A DNA stretch of 64,000 nucleotides, from assembly GCF_005887615.1 (NCBI RefSeq), contig NZ_VANS01000004.1:186001-250000 (forward strand), given 5' to 3'. Position 1 is the first letter of the stretch; each line of letters opens with the position of its first letter. The notes beneath the pieces were generated by a model. That model did not search any database and was not told the origin of the DNA. It saw only the letters and a list, made by a program, of their open reading frames with translations. Shown in pieces: positions 53,189 to 62,303 of this stretch. This stretch comes from Sulfitobacter sabulilitoris. Lineage in GTDB: Bacteria; Pseudomonadota; Alphaproteobacteria; Rhodobacterales; Rhodobacteraceae. The position numbers and the translations under genes are program-made.

Positions 53189-54091
53189 TCATCTTTCCGG
53201 GGGCTGGAAGCTAAGGCCGTAGGATTGGTAGATTTGCGCGATCCGTCCGTCCGACAGGGCGGCGTTGACGGCGTCGTCCACGGCATAGGACAGGGGGCGA
53301 TAGCGGAAATTCACCGCGACACCCAAGGTCCAGGTGCTGACCGCGAAGCCCGCCAGCGGGGGCTGGTGGATACCGCCATCCTTCGTCAGGCCGAATTCAA
53401 GCTGCCCAAGCGGGCCCATCGCGGCATTGGTCTTACCCTCGGCCATCGCCTGCATGGCCTGCGCCATGGTGGCAAAGCGCTGTACCTTCTGGCGCAACTG
53501 CCCCCCGGCGAAGGACGACAGGTAGAAATCGGAAATGGAATCGTTTTCGACGGCCACGGTGTCAAAGCGGAAATAGGCCGGGACCGGCTTGTCATCGGGA
53601 TAGGCCGCGCTGGTATAGGCGATGGCGATGGATTCGGCGGCATATTGCCCGGTAAAGACAACCTGTTCGACCCGGCACGCAAAGGTGGAATCATACGGGA
53701 TGCGCATCATGACGTTGGAGACGCGCCCGCCGATCACGCCGCCCTTCCAGACATTCGTCAGCAGATCCGCCTCGAGGTTCTCGCCCGCGGCCACGAATTT
53801 GAACCGCGCCTCCACGCCAAGATCCTCGGCGATCAGCCGCGCGATGTCGATGTCCACGCCGCGCGGCTGCCCCGCCTCCTGCCAGCTATAGGGCGCGTAA
53901 TCCTCGTAGACCGCGAACAGCATGTGCCCCTGCTCGACGATGGTGTCGAGCTCTTGGCCCACCACGTCGCGACCGACGTTCTGCGGGCGTGGTTGCGGTA
54001 CGTAATCGGCGCAGGGGTCGGCCGCCCACGCCGGACCCGCCAAGGTCAGGCCCGACAGGATGGCGGCGAGGGCGAACGACGCGAGGCGCAT
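53189..54091 (-). CDS. XoxJ/MoxJ-like periplasmic binding protein
   Basis: A 300-residue secreted protein with the family-3 solute-binding fold, of the group associated with quinoprotein dehydrogenases (XoxJ/MoxJ). Signal MRLASFALAAILSGLTLAGPAWAA; then VEQGHMLFAVYEDYAPYSWQ, PRGVDIDIARLIAEDLG and MRIPYDSTFACRVEQVVFTG. Such proteins are thought to help activate the dehydrogenase rather than feed a transporter. Start ATG 54091, two bases after the cytochrome stop. Confidence 0.85.
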   Translation of the reverse strand: MRLASFALAAILSGLTLAGPAWAADPCADYVPQPRPQNVGRDVVGQELDTIVEQGHMLFAVYEDYAPYSWQEAGQPRGVDIDIARLIAEDLGVEARFKFVAAGENLEADLLTNVWKGGVIGGRVSNVMMRIPYDSTFACRVEQVVFTGQYAAESIAIAYTSAAYPDDKPVPAYFRFDTVAVENDSISDFYLSSFAGGQLRQKVQRFATMAQAMQAMAEGKTNAAMGPLGQLEFGLTKDGGIHQPPLAGFAVSTWTLGVAVNFRYRPLSYAVDDAVNAALSDGRIAQIYQSYGLSFQPPER

Positions 54092-54093
54092 GG

Positions 54094-54810
54094 TTAATTC
54101 GCGGCCGACAGACCGATGGTCAGCGTGTCGGCGGCAAGCCGGTAACCCTCGGGGGTGCCGTCGATCATGTAGGCGGCGCGATAGGCAATCGAATCCGCGA
54201 CCGGCGCACCGGACAGCGTTTCGATTCCGTTGGCGATCTCGGACATGCGCGTCTTCAGCGCATCCGGGTCGGCGCCCGCCGAATCGCTCGCATAGCCTTC
54301 GATCTCGTCGCGCAGCGCCTTCAGCTCGTCCGAAACCTCTTCCATCGCCTGCTCGTCGGGCCGGGTTTCGATATAGGTCCGGATCGCCCAGGCCGCGTCC
54401 TGTCCCAGAAGCTCGCCAAAGGCCGGCATCTTGGTCGTGCCGTTCTGGGTATAGCCGGAGCGGAACCGCTCGACATACCATTCGTCGCCATATTCCTCCG
54501 CCTCGAGGAACCGCAGGTCGGGGGCAAGGCCGCCCGAAATCGCCTCAAGCCCATGACAGCGCGCACAGTTCTGGATGTAACCGGATTCGCCGACGGCCAA
54601 AGCCTCGAGCCAAACCGCCTCTCCGGCGGCCTCCGCGCGGTAGGGGTTTTCGGTCAGCCATTCGTCGCCGGTGGGCGGCAGATTGCCGGTATCGACCGTC
54701 GAAATGCCCAGTGGCAGCCCGGCGGCCAGCGCGGCGCCGACTGTCCCTGCAAAAATCGCTCCGCTGAGCGTGAGTTTGCCCAAGGCCCGTCTGGTCGTAT
54801 CGCGTGTCAT
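54094..54810 (-). CDS. Periplasmic cytochrome c of the alcohol-dehydrogenase system (XoxG/PedF-like)
   Basis: A 238-residue cytochrome with a Tat-like leader (RDTTRRALGKLTLSGAIFAG), one haem site CARCH and a probable axial Met in TTKMPAFG. A helical C-terminal extension (about 155-238) is longer than in ordinary class I cytochromes and is seen in PQQ alcohol-dehydrogenase cytochromes. It should take electrons from the PQQ enzyme. ATG 54810 is chosen because AGGGAG lies 6 bases before it, rather than ATG 54831. Confidence 0.87.
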   Translation of the reverse strand: MTRDTTRRALGKLTLSGAIFAGTVGAALAAGLPLGISTVDTGNLPPTGDEWLTENPYRAEAAGEAVWLEALAVGESGYIQNCARCHGLEAISGGLAPDLRFLEAEEYGDEWYVERFRSGYTQNGTTKMPAFGELLGQDAAWAIRTYIETRPDEQAMEEVSDELKALRDEIEGYASDSAGADPDALKTRMSEIANGIETLSGAPVADSIAYRAAYMIDGTPEGYRLAADTLTIGLSAAN

Positions 54811-54870
54811 GTCTTGCTCCCTGATCGTCATGATTTTCTGCTAGGTAACACCCGGCCCCGGTCCGGCGAT

Positions 54871-54917
54871 ATAAGACCTTGGTTGCGGGTGCCCGGCGAT
54901 AGCGACCAAAGTCCTAT
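54871..54917. promoter_or_regulatory. 16-bp inverted repeat between divergent PQQ-system genes
   Basis: Arms 54871-54886 and 54902-54917 match at 13 of 16 positions (right arm reverse complement ATAGGACTTTGGTCGC, left arm ATAAGACCTTGGTTGC). Their TTGG cores are 23 bp apart centre to centre. It lies between the cytochrome and the PedB-like gene, so it could control both directions. Confidence 0.65.
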
Positions 54918-54966
54918 TCGGCTGGGTTGGGGCCGACGCTAGGGTGAGCGAAAGGAGATCCGGCAG

Positions 54967-56142
54967 GTGCATCACATGGCGAAGTTTCTGGCGACCTGCG
55001 TTGTCATGCAGATGGCCTGCTTTCAGTACGCCTGGGCCGATGTCGCGCTGACCATAGCGTACCTGCGGGTCGAGCAGCCGCGCCCGCCGACCCTGTCGAA
55101 CCTCGATGCCGTGCCGGATGACATCGGGCTGGCCGGGGCACGGACGGGGCTTGACGACAATATCACCACGGGGCGGTTCCTGGGGCATGGATACACTCTG
55201 ACCGAGGCGACCGTCGCGCCGAGCGAGGACCCGCTTGCGGGCGCGTCCCGACTGCTGGCGCAGACGCCGTTCCTGATCGTCGATGCCGCCGCCGATGTCA
55301 TGTTGGCGATCGCCGACCTGCCGCAGGCGCAGGGCGCGGTCGTGTTCAACGTCGCTGCGGGCGACACCGCGTTGCGCGACGGCGACTGCCGCGCCAACCT
55401 GCTACATGCGCTGCCATCGGACGCGATGCGCACCGACGCGCTGGCGCAGGTCCTGGTGCAAAAGCGCTGGACCGATCTGGTGATGGTGACGGGCACGCAT
55501 CCGCAGGATCTGGCCTATGCCGCCGCGATGCGCCGCTCGCTGACGAAATTCGGCCTGACGCTGTCGGCGGAAAAGCCGTGGGTCTTCGACGCCGACATGC
55601 GCCGGAACGCATCGCAGGAAGTGCCGCTGTTCACGCAGGGCTTCGGCGATTACGACGCGCTGATCGTCGCGGACGAACTGGGCGATTTCGGGCGCTACCT
55701 GTTGTACAACACCTGGGCGGCGCGCCCTGTCGTCGGGTCCGAAGGGCTGGCCGCGCTGACCTGGTCGCCGGTGATCGAGCAATGGGGCGCCGCGCAGTTG
55801 CAAGGCCGCTTCACCGACCGGCACGGACGCGCCATGCAGTCGCGCGACTATGCGGCATGGGCGGCCGTGCGCACGCTGGGCGAGGCGGTGACGCGCACAA
55901 ATGCCGTCGATGCGCCCTCCCTGCGCGGCTATATCCTGTCGGAGGCCTTCGAACTGGCGGGCTTCAAGGGGCGGCCGCTGACCTATCGCGCGTGGAATGG
56001 CCAGCTGCGCCAGCCCATCTCCCTCGCGCATCCCCGTGCGCTCGTGGCGCAAGCCCCGCTTGAGGGGTTTCTGCACCAGACCAATGAACTGGACACACTG
56101 GGCCTCGATCGCCCGGAAAGCCGCTGCAAGGACTTCGAGTGA
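54967..56142 (+). CDS. ABC-system binding protein of the PQQ alcohol-dehydrogenase type
   Basis: A 391-residue secreted protein with the branched-chain-amino-acid-receptor fold, of the group found with PQQ-dependent alcohol dehydrogenases (PedB-like). It has a hydrophobic leader ending YAWA and the segments VALTIAYLRVEQPRPP, LVVNVAA-like strand AVVFNVAAGD and WAAWAAVRTLGEAVTR-like helix. GTG 54967 is chosen: AGGAG lies 9 bases before it; ATG 54976 is too far. First of five coupled genes; related operons in Pseudomonas have been tied to growth on alcohols with low lanthanide supply. Confidence 0.85.
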   Translation: MHHMAKFLATCVVMQMACFQYAWADVALTIAYLRVEQPRPPTLSNLDAVPDDIGLAGARTGLDDNITTGRFLGHGYTLTEATVAPSEDPLAGASRLLAQTPFLIVDAAADVMLAIADLPQAQGAVVFNVAAGDTALRDGDCRANLLHALPSDAMRTDALAQVLVQKRWTDLVMVTGTHPQDLAYAAAMRRSLTKFGLTLSAEKPWVFDADMRRNASQEVPLFTQGFGDYDALIVADELGDFGRYLLYNTWAARPVVGSEGLAALTWSPVIEQWGAAQLQGRFTDRHGRAMQSRDYAAWAAVRTLGEAVTRTNAVDAPSLRGYILSEAFELAGFKGRPLTYRAWNGQLRQPISLAHPRALVAQAPLEGFLHQTNELDTLGLDRPESRCKDFE

Positions 56143-57098
56143 TGCGACTGAATGCGATACTGGCTCTCGTGATGCTGGCCCCTGCCGCCCAGGCCGGAGA
56201 GATCTGGGTGACCAATGAAAAGGACGACACCCTGAGCGTGATCGACACCGACACGCTTGAGGTCGTGCGCACGTATCCCACCGGCGAACGGCCCCGCGGC
56301 ATCACGTTCTCGCACGACTATTCGCGGGTCTACATCTGCGCCTCCGACAGCGACGCGGTGCAGGTGATGGACCCCGCGACCGGCGAGATCCTTTATAACC
56401 TGCCGTCGGGCGAGGACCCCGAACAATTCGTCCTGCACCCCGACGACCGGCACCTCTATATCGCCAACGAGGATGACGCGATCACCACCGTGGTGGATGT
56501 CGAGACGCGCAAGGTCGTGGCCCAGATCGACGTCGGCGTGGAGCCGGAGGGCATGGCGGTCTCCGCCGACGGAAAGATCGTCATCACCACCTCCGAGACG
56601 ACCAACATGGCGCATTGGATCGACACCGCGACCAATGCGCTGTTTGCCAACACGCTGGTGGACAGCCGCCCGCGCCACGCCGAATTCACCAAGGCGGACA
56701 AGGAATTGTGGGTCAGCTCGGAAATCGGCGGAACCGTCACCGTGTTCGATACCGCGACGCAGGCCGAAATCGCCAAGATCGTGTTCGAGGTCAAGGGCGT
56801 GCACCCCGACCGCGTGCAGCCCGTCGGCTTCGAATTCACGCCCGACGGACGGACCGTTTTCGTCGCGCTCGGCCCTTCCAACCACGTTGCCGTCGTCAAT
56901 GCCGACACCTATCAGGTCGAGGAGTACATCCTGGTCGGCAGGCGGGTCTGGCACATGGCATTCAACGGCGACCATTCGCGCCTGTTCACCACCAACGGCG
57001 TGTCGGGCGACGTGACCGTGATCGACGTGGCCAAGCGCCGGGCGATCAAATCCATCAAGGTCGGGCGCTTTCCCTGGGGCGCGGCGTATCGCCCCTGA
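56142..57098 (+). CDS. YVTN-family beta-propeller protein
   Basis: A 318-residue periplasmic seven-bladed propeller. Signal MRLNAILALVMLAPAAQAG; repeats such as DDTLSVIDTDTLEVVRTYPTG, DSDAVQVMDPATGEILYNLPSG and DDAITTVVDVETRKVVAQIDVG, about 42 residues each. This is the PQQ-dependent-catabolism-associated propeller group; it may act as a scaffold or redox-enzyme helper and shows no PQQ ligands. Its ATG overlaps the stop of the upstream gene (TGATG). Confidence 0.88.
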   Translation: MRLNAILALVMLAPAAQAGEIWVTNEKDDTLSVIDTDTLEVVRTYPTGERPRGITFSHDYSRVYICASDSDAVQVMDPATGEILYNLPSGEDPEQFVLHPDDRHLYIANEDDAITTVVDVETRKVVAQIDVGVEPEGMAVSADGKIVITTSETTNMAHWIDTATNALFANTLVDSRPRHAEFTKADKELWVSSEIGGTVTVFDTATQAEIAKIVFEVKGVHPDRVQPVGFEFTPDGRTVFVALGPSNHVAVVNADTYQVEEYILVGRRVWHMAFNGDHSRLFTTNGVSGDVTVIDVAKRRAIKSIKVGRFPWGAAYRP

Positions 57099-57133
57099 GC
57101 CCCAGGCCGACACCACAAAAGGAATATAGTCCC

Positions 57134-57577
57134 GTGATACGCAAGGCCCTCTCGACTGCCCTCGTCCTTTCCGTGTTTCCGCTGGCCGTCGGGCCGGCCC
57201 TTGCACAGGGCTTTGGCATGGCCGGCCTGCTGTCCGGCAAGAACAAGCAGGATCTGCCCCCCATCACCCTGTCCGCCGGCGCCCCCATCAGCGACGGCCC
57301 CTGGACCCTGAAATCCGGCACCTATTACGAGGTCGAGATCACCGCCGACGGCAGCCAGGAACTGGCCCTCGTCGGGCCGGAATTCTTCCGCGCGATCTGG
57401 ATCGACGAGATCGTGATCGAAGGGCTGGAAATCCGACCGCTTGGCCTCGACAGCGTGGAATTCGACGAGGCGGGCACGATGGAAATAGGCTTTGTCGCGA
57501 TCAAGCCGGGGCGCTATGACATGCATATTCCGGGCTCCACCGGGGAAACGCAGCGGATCGAAATCAGCATCGAATGA
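57134..57577 (+). CDS. Small secreted acidic protein of the PQQ/ABC operon
   Basis: A 147-residue protein with signal MIRKALSTALVLSVFPLAVGP ending in ALAQ. The mature part is all-beta in pattern and rich in Asp/Glu (IWIDEIVIEGLEIRPLGLDS, then VEFDEAGTMEIGFVAIKPGRYD), like a cupredoxin-type fold but without a Cys-His-Met copper site. Function unknown; it is fixed between the propeller and the ABC ATPase, so it likely works with the transporter. GTG start at 57134 with AAAGGA 10 bases before it. Overlaps the next start (ATGA). Confidence 0.75.
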   Translation: MIRKALSTALVLSVFPLAVGPALAQGFGMAGLLSGKNKQDLPPITLSAGAPISDGPWTLKSGTYYEVEITADGSQELALVGPEFFRAIWIDEIVIEGLEIRPLGLDSVEFDEAGTMEIGFVAIKPGRYDMHIPGSTGETQRIEISIE

Positions 57578-58293
57578 GCGGCCTTGCCATCGCGAACCTC
57601 AGCTATAGCTACGGCGCCAAGACAGCGCTTGAAGATGTGAGCCTTGCGGTGGCGCCGGGCCGGTTCTGCGCGCTTCTGGGGCCGAACGGGGCGGGGAAAT
57701 CGACGCTGTTCAACCTGCTGACGCGGCTCTTCGTGGCGCCCCGGGGCCGGATCGAGATCGCGGGCTTCGACCTTGCCGGCCAGCCGCGGCAGGCGCTGGC
57801 GCATCTTGGCATCGTCTTTCAGCAGACCACGCTGGATCTGGATCTGACGGTTCGCCAGAACCTGGCCTATTTCGCCGCTCTGCACGGCCTGTCGGGCAAG
57901 CTGGCGGCGACACGGATCGACACCGCGCTGGACCGGCTCGACATGCTGGAACGCGCGGGCGAGAAGGCGCGCACGCTCAATGGCGGTCACCGCCGCCGGG
58001 CGGAAATCGCCCGCGCCCTGCTGCACGCGCCGTCGGTGCTGCTGCTGGACGAACCGACGGTCGGGCTGGATGCCGCCGCGCGGCAGGCCATCACCGCGCA
58101 TGTGCATGATCTGGCCCAAGAGGGGATCAGCGTGCTGTGGGCGACCCATCTCACCGACGAGGTCCGCGCCGACGATCAACTGGTGGTGCTGCACCGGGCG
58201 CGCGTGCTGGCGCAGGGCACCGCGGCCGCGATCGCGGGCGATCTGCCGCTGGCCGATCGGTTCCTGTCGATGACCGGGCACGAGGCCGCGTGA
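57574..58293 (+). CDS. ABC transporter ATP-binding protein (PedA1-like)
   Basis: A 239-residue ATPase of the ABC-2/DrrA type. Walker A is GPNGAGKST, Walker B VLLLDEPTVGLD and the H-loop WATHL. The signature motif reads LNGGHRRR instead of LSGGQ; the Ser to Asn change is notable but seen in this subgroup. It works with the permease overlapping downstream (GTGA). Confidence 0.9.
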   Translation: MSGLAIANLSYSYGAKTALEDVSLAVAPGRFCALLGPNGAGKSTLFNLLTRLFVAPRGRIEIAGFDLAGQPRQALAHLGIVFQQTTLDLDLTVRQNLAYFAALHGLSGKLAATRIDTALDRLDMLERAGEKARTLNGGHRRRAEIARALLHAPSVLLLDEPTVGLDAAARQAITAHVHDLAQEGISVLWATHLTDEVRADDQLVVLHRARVLAQGTAAAIAGDLPLADRFLSMTGHEAA

Positions 58294-59081
58294 CGCCCTA
58301 TCTCACATCGTTGCGCGCCATCGTTCTGCGCGAGGCGCTGCGCTTTGTGCACCAGCGCGAGCGTTTCATCGCGGCGCTGGTGCGCCCGCTGGTCTGGCTG
58401 CTGGTGTTCGCGGCGGGCTTTCGCGCGGCCCTCGGGATCAGCATCATCCCGCCCTACCAGACCTATATCACCTACGAGACCTATATCGTGCCCGGCCTGT
58501 GCGGCATGATCTTGCTGTTCAACGGCATGCAATCCTCGCTCAGCCTCGTCTATGACCGCGAAATGGGGTCGATGAAGCTTTTGCTGACCAGCCCGCTGCC
58601 GCGCTGGTGGCTGCTGCTGTGCAAGCTTTTGGGCTCCACGGCGATCTCGATCCTGCAAGCCTACGCCTTTCTGGCGATCGCGGCCGGTTTCGGTGTTGTG
58701 GCCCCGCCTTGGGGGTATCTGGCGGTGCTGCCCGCCCTGACGCTGGCAGGCGTGATGCTGGGTGCGCTGGGGCTGTTGCTGTCCAGCTTCATCAAGCAGT
58801 TGGAGAATTTCGCAGGGGTGATGAACTTCGTCATCTTCCCGATGTTTTTCCTGTCCTCGGCGCTCTATCCCTTGTGGAAGATGGCCGAAAGCTCCGAGCT
58901 GCTTTACACGATCTGCGCGGTCAATCCGTTCACCCATGCGGTCGAACTGATCCGCTTCGCGCTCTATGGCGAGGTCAACCTGCCGGCGCTGGGCTGGACG
59001 CTGCTGGCGGCGGCGATCTTTTCGGCCTGCGCGATCTGGGGGTACGATCCGGCACGTGGCCAGATAGGTCGTAGACGCTGA
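58290..59081 (+). CDS. ABC-2 type permease (PedA2-like)
   Basis: A 263-residue permease with six helices and the ABC-2 motif (FVIFPMFFLSSALYPLWKM followed by NPFTHAVELIR). GTG 58290 overlaps the stop of the ATPase. Together with the binding protein and small protein it is the PedA1A2BC-like system; related P. putida genes are reported to matter for rare-earth-dependent growth, perhaps by metal uptake or product export. Confidence 0.88.
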   Translation: MTPYLTSLRAIVLREALRFVHQRERFIAALVRPLVWLLVFAAGFRAALGISIIPPYQTYITYETYIVPGLCGMILLFNGMQSSLSLVYDREMGSMKLLLTSPLPRWWLLLCKLLGSTAISILQAYAFLAIAAGFGVVAPPWGYLAVLPALTLAGVMLGALGLLLSSFIKQLENFAGVMNFVIFPMFFLSSALYPLWKMAESSELLYTICAVNPFTHAVELIRFALYGEVNLPALGWTLLAAAIFSACAIWGYDPARGQIGRRR

Positions 59082-59095
59082 CATTTTCTACGACC
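59067..59095. promoter_or_regulatory. 9-bp inverted repeat after the ABC permease
   Basis: GGTCGTAGA and TCTACGACC around 11 bases, overlapping the end of the permease gene. It could be a small hairpin, or an operator for the Sel1-repeat gene, since the GGTCGT core recurs in other promoters of this locus. Confidence 0.4.
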
Positions 59096-59140
59096 ATGGA
59101 AGGACTGCACAGCGCGGCGCGATGTGCTAGCGTCTGGTGC

Positions 59141-59683
59141 ATGAAACATATTGCATATGCCCTCACCCTTCTTGTCCTGCCCGCCGCCACCGCCGCCGAA
59201 GACACCGGCGCCTTGGGCACGCTCAACCCCGACGAACTGACCTGGCAATCGCAGATCGACAAGATCCGCCGCGGCGAGACGGACATGACGCTCTGCGCCA
59301 GCGGCTACATGATGACGAAATCCGGCGATCACGCCACGGCCCGCGCCATCTTCGAAGCCTGCGCGCGCGACGGCTATACCGGCGCGATGACCTGGATGAG
59401 CCAGCTCGACAACAACGGACTGGGCGGCGAATACAACCCCGACGCCGCGGCGGAATGGGACCGGCGCGCGGCCGAGGCGGGCGATCCGGTCGGCAAGTTC
59501 AACTACGGCATGGACCTGATGCGCGGCCACGGCGTCGCGCAGGACAAGGCGCTTGGCCGCCGCTATGTCGATGACGCGGCCAGCGCGGGGCTGGAAATCG
59601 CCCGGCAACTGCAGGGCGCGGACTACGATCTGGACGCGGTCACGCCGGACGCCGACAACTGGAAATACGCCCCGCTGTTCTGA
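59141..59683 (+). CDS. Secreted Sel1-repeat-like protein
   Basis: A 180-residue protein with signal MKHIAYALTLLVLPAATAAE. The body (about 45-160) has two or three Sel1/TPR-like helical repeats (GDHATARAIFEACARDGYTGAM, in parts; NPDAAAEWDRRAAEAGDPVGKFNYGMDLMRG; DKALGRRYVDDAASAG). Probable protein-protein interaction role; partner unknown. It follows the ABC permease by 59 bases on the same strand. Confidence 0.78.
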   Translation: MKHIAYALTLLVLPAATAAEDTGALGTLNPDELTWQSQIDKIRRGETDMTLCASGYMMTKSGDHATARAIFEACARDGYTGAMTWMSQLDNNGLGGEYNPDAAAEWDRRAAEAGDPVGKFNYGMDLMRGHGVAQDKALGRRYVDDAASAGLEIARQLQGADYDLDAVTPDADNWKYAPLF

Positions 59684-59786
59684 TCTGCGCCGCCCGCGAT
59701 CCGCAGCGGCCCGTCCGCCCGCAGGTGACAGGCCTGTGCCACCGCCCGCGCGCGGCGACCCTGCCGGTTGGCTCGACCGATCCGGC

Positions 59787-60317
59787 CTATTCGATGATCA
59801 GCCGTGGCAGCCAATGGCTGTCGGGATCGCTTTCGACGATGTCCTGCGGGCCAAGCGGGCGCAGGTCGTCCGCGGCGGGGGGCGATGCCAGCAGATCCAT
59901 GTCCAGTTCGTGCAGGACCCCGCGCAGCGCGTCGCCCGACCGCGCCATCCGGTAATAGACGCCGTTCCACATATTGATCCCGTAATCTCCCTTGCCCTTC
60001 CAGACGAACAGGAAATCATACTCCAGATCGGTCAGATCGGTCGAGATATCGCGCCGGATCGTGTAGGGGTAGGGCACGTGGCACCACGTCTTTTCCGGCC
60101 CTTCGACGCATTTGAACGGTCGCATCGACAGGAAATGATCGCTGAACGCCCGCTCGGTCATCGTGACGGCATAGGCGCCGTCGGAGGCGATGTCGATGGT
60201 GGCGATTTCGATCCGCGCGCCGCTGCCGTCTTCCAGGTAGGCATGCCGCCGTTCGGCCGCCGAAAGCGGCCCGGCCAGAGCCGCAAGAACCGCAAGCTGA
60301 CTGAATTTCACGTTCAT
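59787..60317 (-). CDS. Uncharacterised secreted protein next to the alcohol dehydrogenase
   Basis: A 176-residue protein with a signal peptide (MNVKFSQLAVLAALAGPLSA). The mature part has two Cys (KCVEG and WCHVPYPY) that may form a disulfide, and aromatic-rich strands (DLEYDFLFVWKGKGDYGINMWNGVYYRM). No family recognised. Divergent from the alcohol dehydrogenase gene across about 200 bases that hold a shared operator-like repeat. Confidence 0.75.
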   Translation of the reverse strand: MNVKFSQLAVLAALAGPLSAAERRHAYLEDGSGARIEIATIDIASDGAYAVTMTERAFSDHFLSMRPFKCVEGPEKTWCHVPYPYTIRRDISTDLTDLEYDFLFVWKGKGDYGINMWNGVYYRMARSGDALRGVLHELDMDLLASPPAADDLRPLGPQDIVESDPDSHWLPRLIIE

Positions 60318-60368
60318 GCGCGCCTCCCTCCGCGCCAGCCTAGCGGTTTGCCGGACGCGGGGCATCGC

Positions 60369-60418
60369 GACTTTGGTCGTGCCGATCGTGTCTCCCTCAC
60401 GGCATACGACCAATGTTC
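60369..60418. promoter_or_regulatory. Inverted TTGGTCGT pair upstream of the PQQ alcohol dehydrogenase
   Basis: GACTTTGGTCGT (60369-60380) faces ACGACCAATGTTC (60406-60418). The TTGGTCGT cores are 33 bp apart centre to centre, 10 bp (one helical turn) more than in the repeat at 54871-54917. Candidate activator site, about 100 bases before ATG 60517. Confidence 0.6.
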
Positions 60419-60516
60419 AATAGCCGCTTGCCGGGATTGCGCGAATACTGCCGTCGAGTTGGTTGGCGCCGTCGTCGTTGCGCGACCTTCATCGACATAA
60501 CCAGGGAGGACACAGA

Positions 60517-62280
60517 ATGAACAAATTCATCTTGGCTTTGACAGCATCCATGATGACTGCAAGTCTTGCATATGCGCAGGTCACCGAGGCGGATCTCGCC
60601 AATGACACCGCATCGACCAAAGACGTGCTGACCAACGGCATGGGCCGCCACCTGCAGCGGTATTCGCCGCTGGAGCTTCTCAACAAGGAGAACGTGGACA
60701 ACCTGCTGCCCGCATGGGCGTTCTCGTTGGGAGGCGAGAAGCAGCGCGGCCAGGAGACCCAGCCGATCGTGCATGACGGCGTCATGTACATCACCGGGTC
60801 CTATTCGCGGATCTACGCAATCGACGTAAAGACCGGCGCAGAGCTTTGGCAGTACGACGCGCGCCTGCCCGAAGGCATCCTGCCCTGCTGTGACGTGGTC
60901 AACCGCGGCGCCGCGATCTATGGCGACAACATCTATTTCGGCACGCTCGATGCGCGCATGGTCGCGCTGAACGCCAAGACGGGCGACGTGGTCTGGAACA
61001 AGAAGATCGCCGACTACAAGGCCGGCTACAGCTATACCGCCGCGCCGCTGATCGTGAACGGGCTGATCATCACCGGCAATTCGGGTGGTGAATTCGGCAT
61101 CGTCGGCGAAGTGCAGGCACGCGACGCCGAAACCGGCGAGATGGTCTGGACCCGTCCCGTGATCGAAGGCCACATGGGCACGCTCAACGGCAACGAATCG
61201 ACCATGACCGGCACGCTGAACGCGACATGGCCGGGCGATATGTGGAAGACCGGCGGCGGGGCCACATGGCTCGGCGGCTCGTATGACGCAGACACCGATA
61301 CGCTGGTCTTCGGCACCGGCAACCCGGCCCCGTGGAACAGCCACCTGCGCGACGCAGGCACGCCGACCGAAGGCAACAAGGGCGACAACCTCTATGCCGC
61401 CTCGCGCCTGGGCATCGATCCCGCCACGGGCGAGATCAAATGGCACTTCCAGACCACGCCGCGCGAAGGCTGGGACTATGACGGTGTGAACGAGGTCGTG
61501 GCCTACGAGGACCGCGCGGGCAACAAGCGCTTCGCCACCGCGGACCGGAACGGCTTTTTCTACGTCCTGAACCGCGAGGACGGCAAGTTCGTCAGCGCGA
61601 CACCCTTCGTCAAGGACATCACCTGGGCCAGCGGTATCGACGAGAACGGCCGCCCGATCTTCAACGAGGACAACCGCCCCGGCGACCCCGCCGCGGCGGC
61701 CGACGGCAACAAGGGCGAGGTCGTCTTCTCGTCGCCGTCCTTCCTCGGCGGCAAGAACTGGATGCCGATGGCGCATTCGCCCAAGACCGGCCTGTTCTAC
61801 GTGCCCTCCAACGAATGGGGCATGGATATCTGGAACGAGCCGATCACCTACAAGAAGGGCGCGGCCTACCTCGGGTCCGGCTTTACCATCAAGCCGAACT
61901 ACGAAGACCACATCGGCAGCCTCAAGGCGATCGACCCCGACACCGGTGACATCAAGTGGGAATTCAAGAACGACAGCCCGCTTTGGGGTGGCGTGATGAC
62001 CACCGCCGGCGGCCTTGTGTTCACCGGAACGCCCGAGGGCAAGTTCATCGCCTTTGATGACGAAACCGGCGAAGAACTGTGGTCGTTCCAGACCGGCTCC
62101 GGCATCGTCGGCCAGCCGATCACCTGGGAACAGGACGGCGAGCAGTACGTGACGGTGATCTCCGGCTGGGGCGGCGCGGTTCCGCTCTGGGGCGGCGAAG
62201 TGGCCAAGAAGGTGAGCTACCTCAACCAGGGTGGCATGCTCTGGACCTTCCGCCTGCCGCAGCAGCTTGCGTCCAACTGA
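60517..62280 (+). CDS. PQQ-dependent alcohol dehydrogenase with lanthanide signature
   Basis: A 587-residue periplasmic eight-bladed propeller quinoprotein. Signal ends SLAYA-Q21; the vicinal disulfide is Cys124-Cys125 (PCCDVV); metal/PQQ residues include Glu192 (GGEFG), Asn274 (PWNSHLR) and catalytic Asp320. The residue two after it is Asp322 (GWDYDGVN); this extra Asp marks rare-earth-dependent enzymes (XoxF, ExaF, PedH), where calcium types have Ala or Ser. PWNSHLR and [21 protein letters not shown] look more like ExaF/PedH ethanol-type than MxaF. Strong terminator follows. AGGGAGG precedes the ATG. Confidence 0.92.
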   Translation: MNKFILALTASMMTASLAYAQVTEADLANDTASTKDVLTNGMGRHLQRYSPLELLNKENVDNLLPAWAFSLGGEKQRGQETQPIVHDGVMYITGSYSRIYAIDVKTGAELWQYDARLPEGILPCCDVVNRGAAIYGDNIYFGTLDARMVALNAKTGDVVWNKKIADYKAGYSYTAAPLIVNGLIITGNSGGEFGIVGEVQARDAETGEMVWTRPVIEGHMGTLNGNESTMTGTLNATWPGDMWKTGGGATWLGGSYDADTDTLVFGTGNPAPWNSHLRDAGTPTEGNKGDNLYAASRLGIDPATGEIKWHFQTTPREGWDYDGVNEVVAYEDRAGNKRFATADRNGFFYVLNREDGKFVSATPFVKDITWASGIDENGRPIFNEDNRPGDPAAAADGNKGEVVFSSPSFLGGKNWMPMAHSPKTGLFYVPSNEWGMDIWNEPITYKKGAAYLGSGFTIKPNYEDHIGSLKAIDPDTGDIKWEFKNDSPLWGGVMTTAGGLVFTGTPEGKFIAFDDETGEELWSFQTGSGIVGQPITWEQDGEQYVTVISGWGGAVPLWGGEVAKKVSYLNQGGMLWTFRLPQQLASN

Positions 62281-62303
62281 TACGCCACGGATCATGACAT
62301 CGG

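Noticed and set aside
60517-62280. Calcium-type methanol dehydrogenase MxaF
   Set aside because: Asp, not Ala, follows at the +2 position after the catalytic Asp, and no mxaI gene is nearby.
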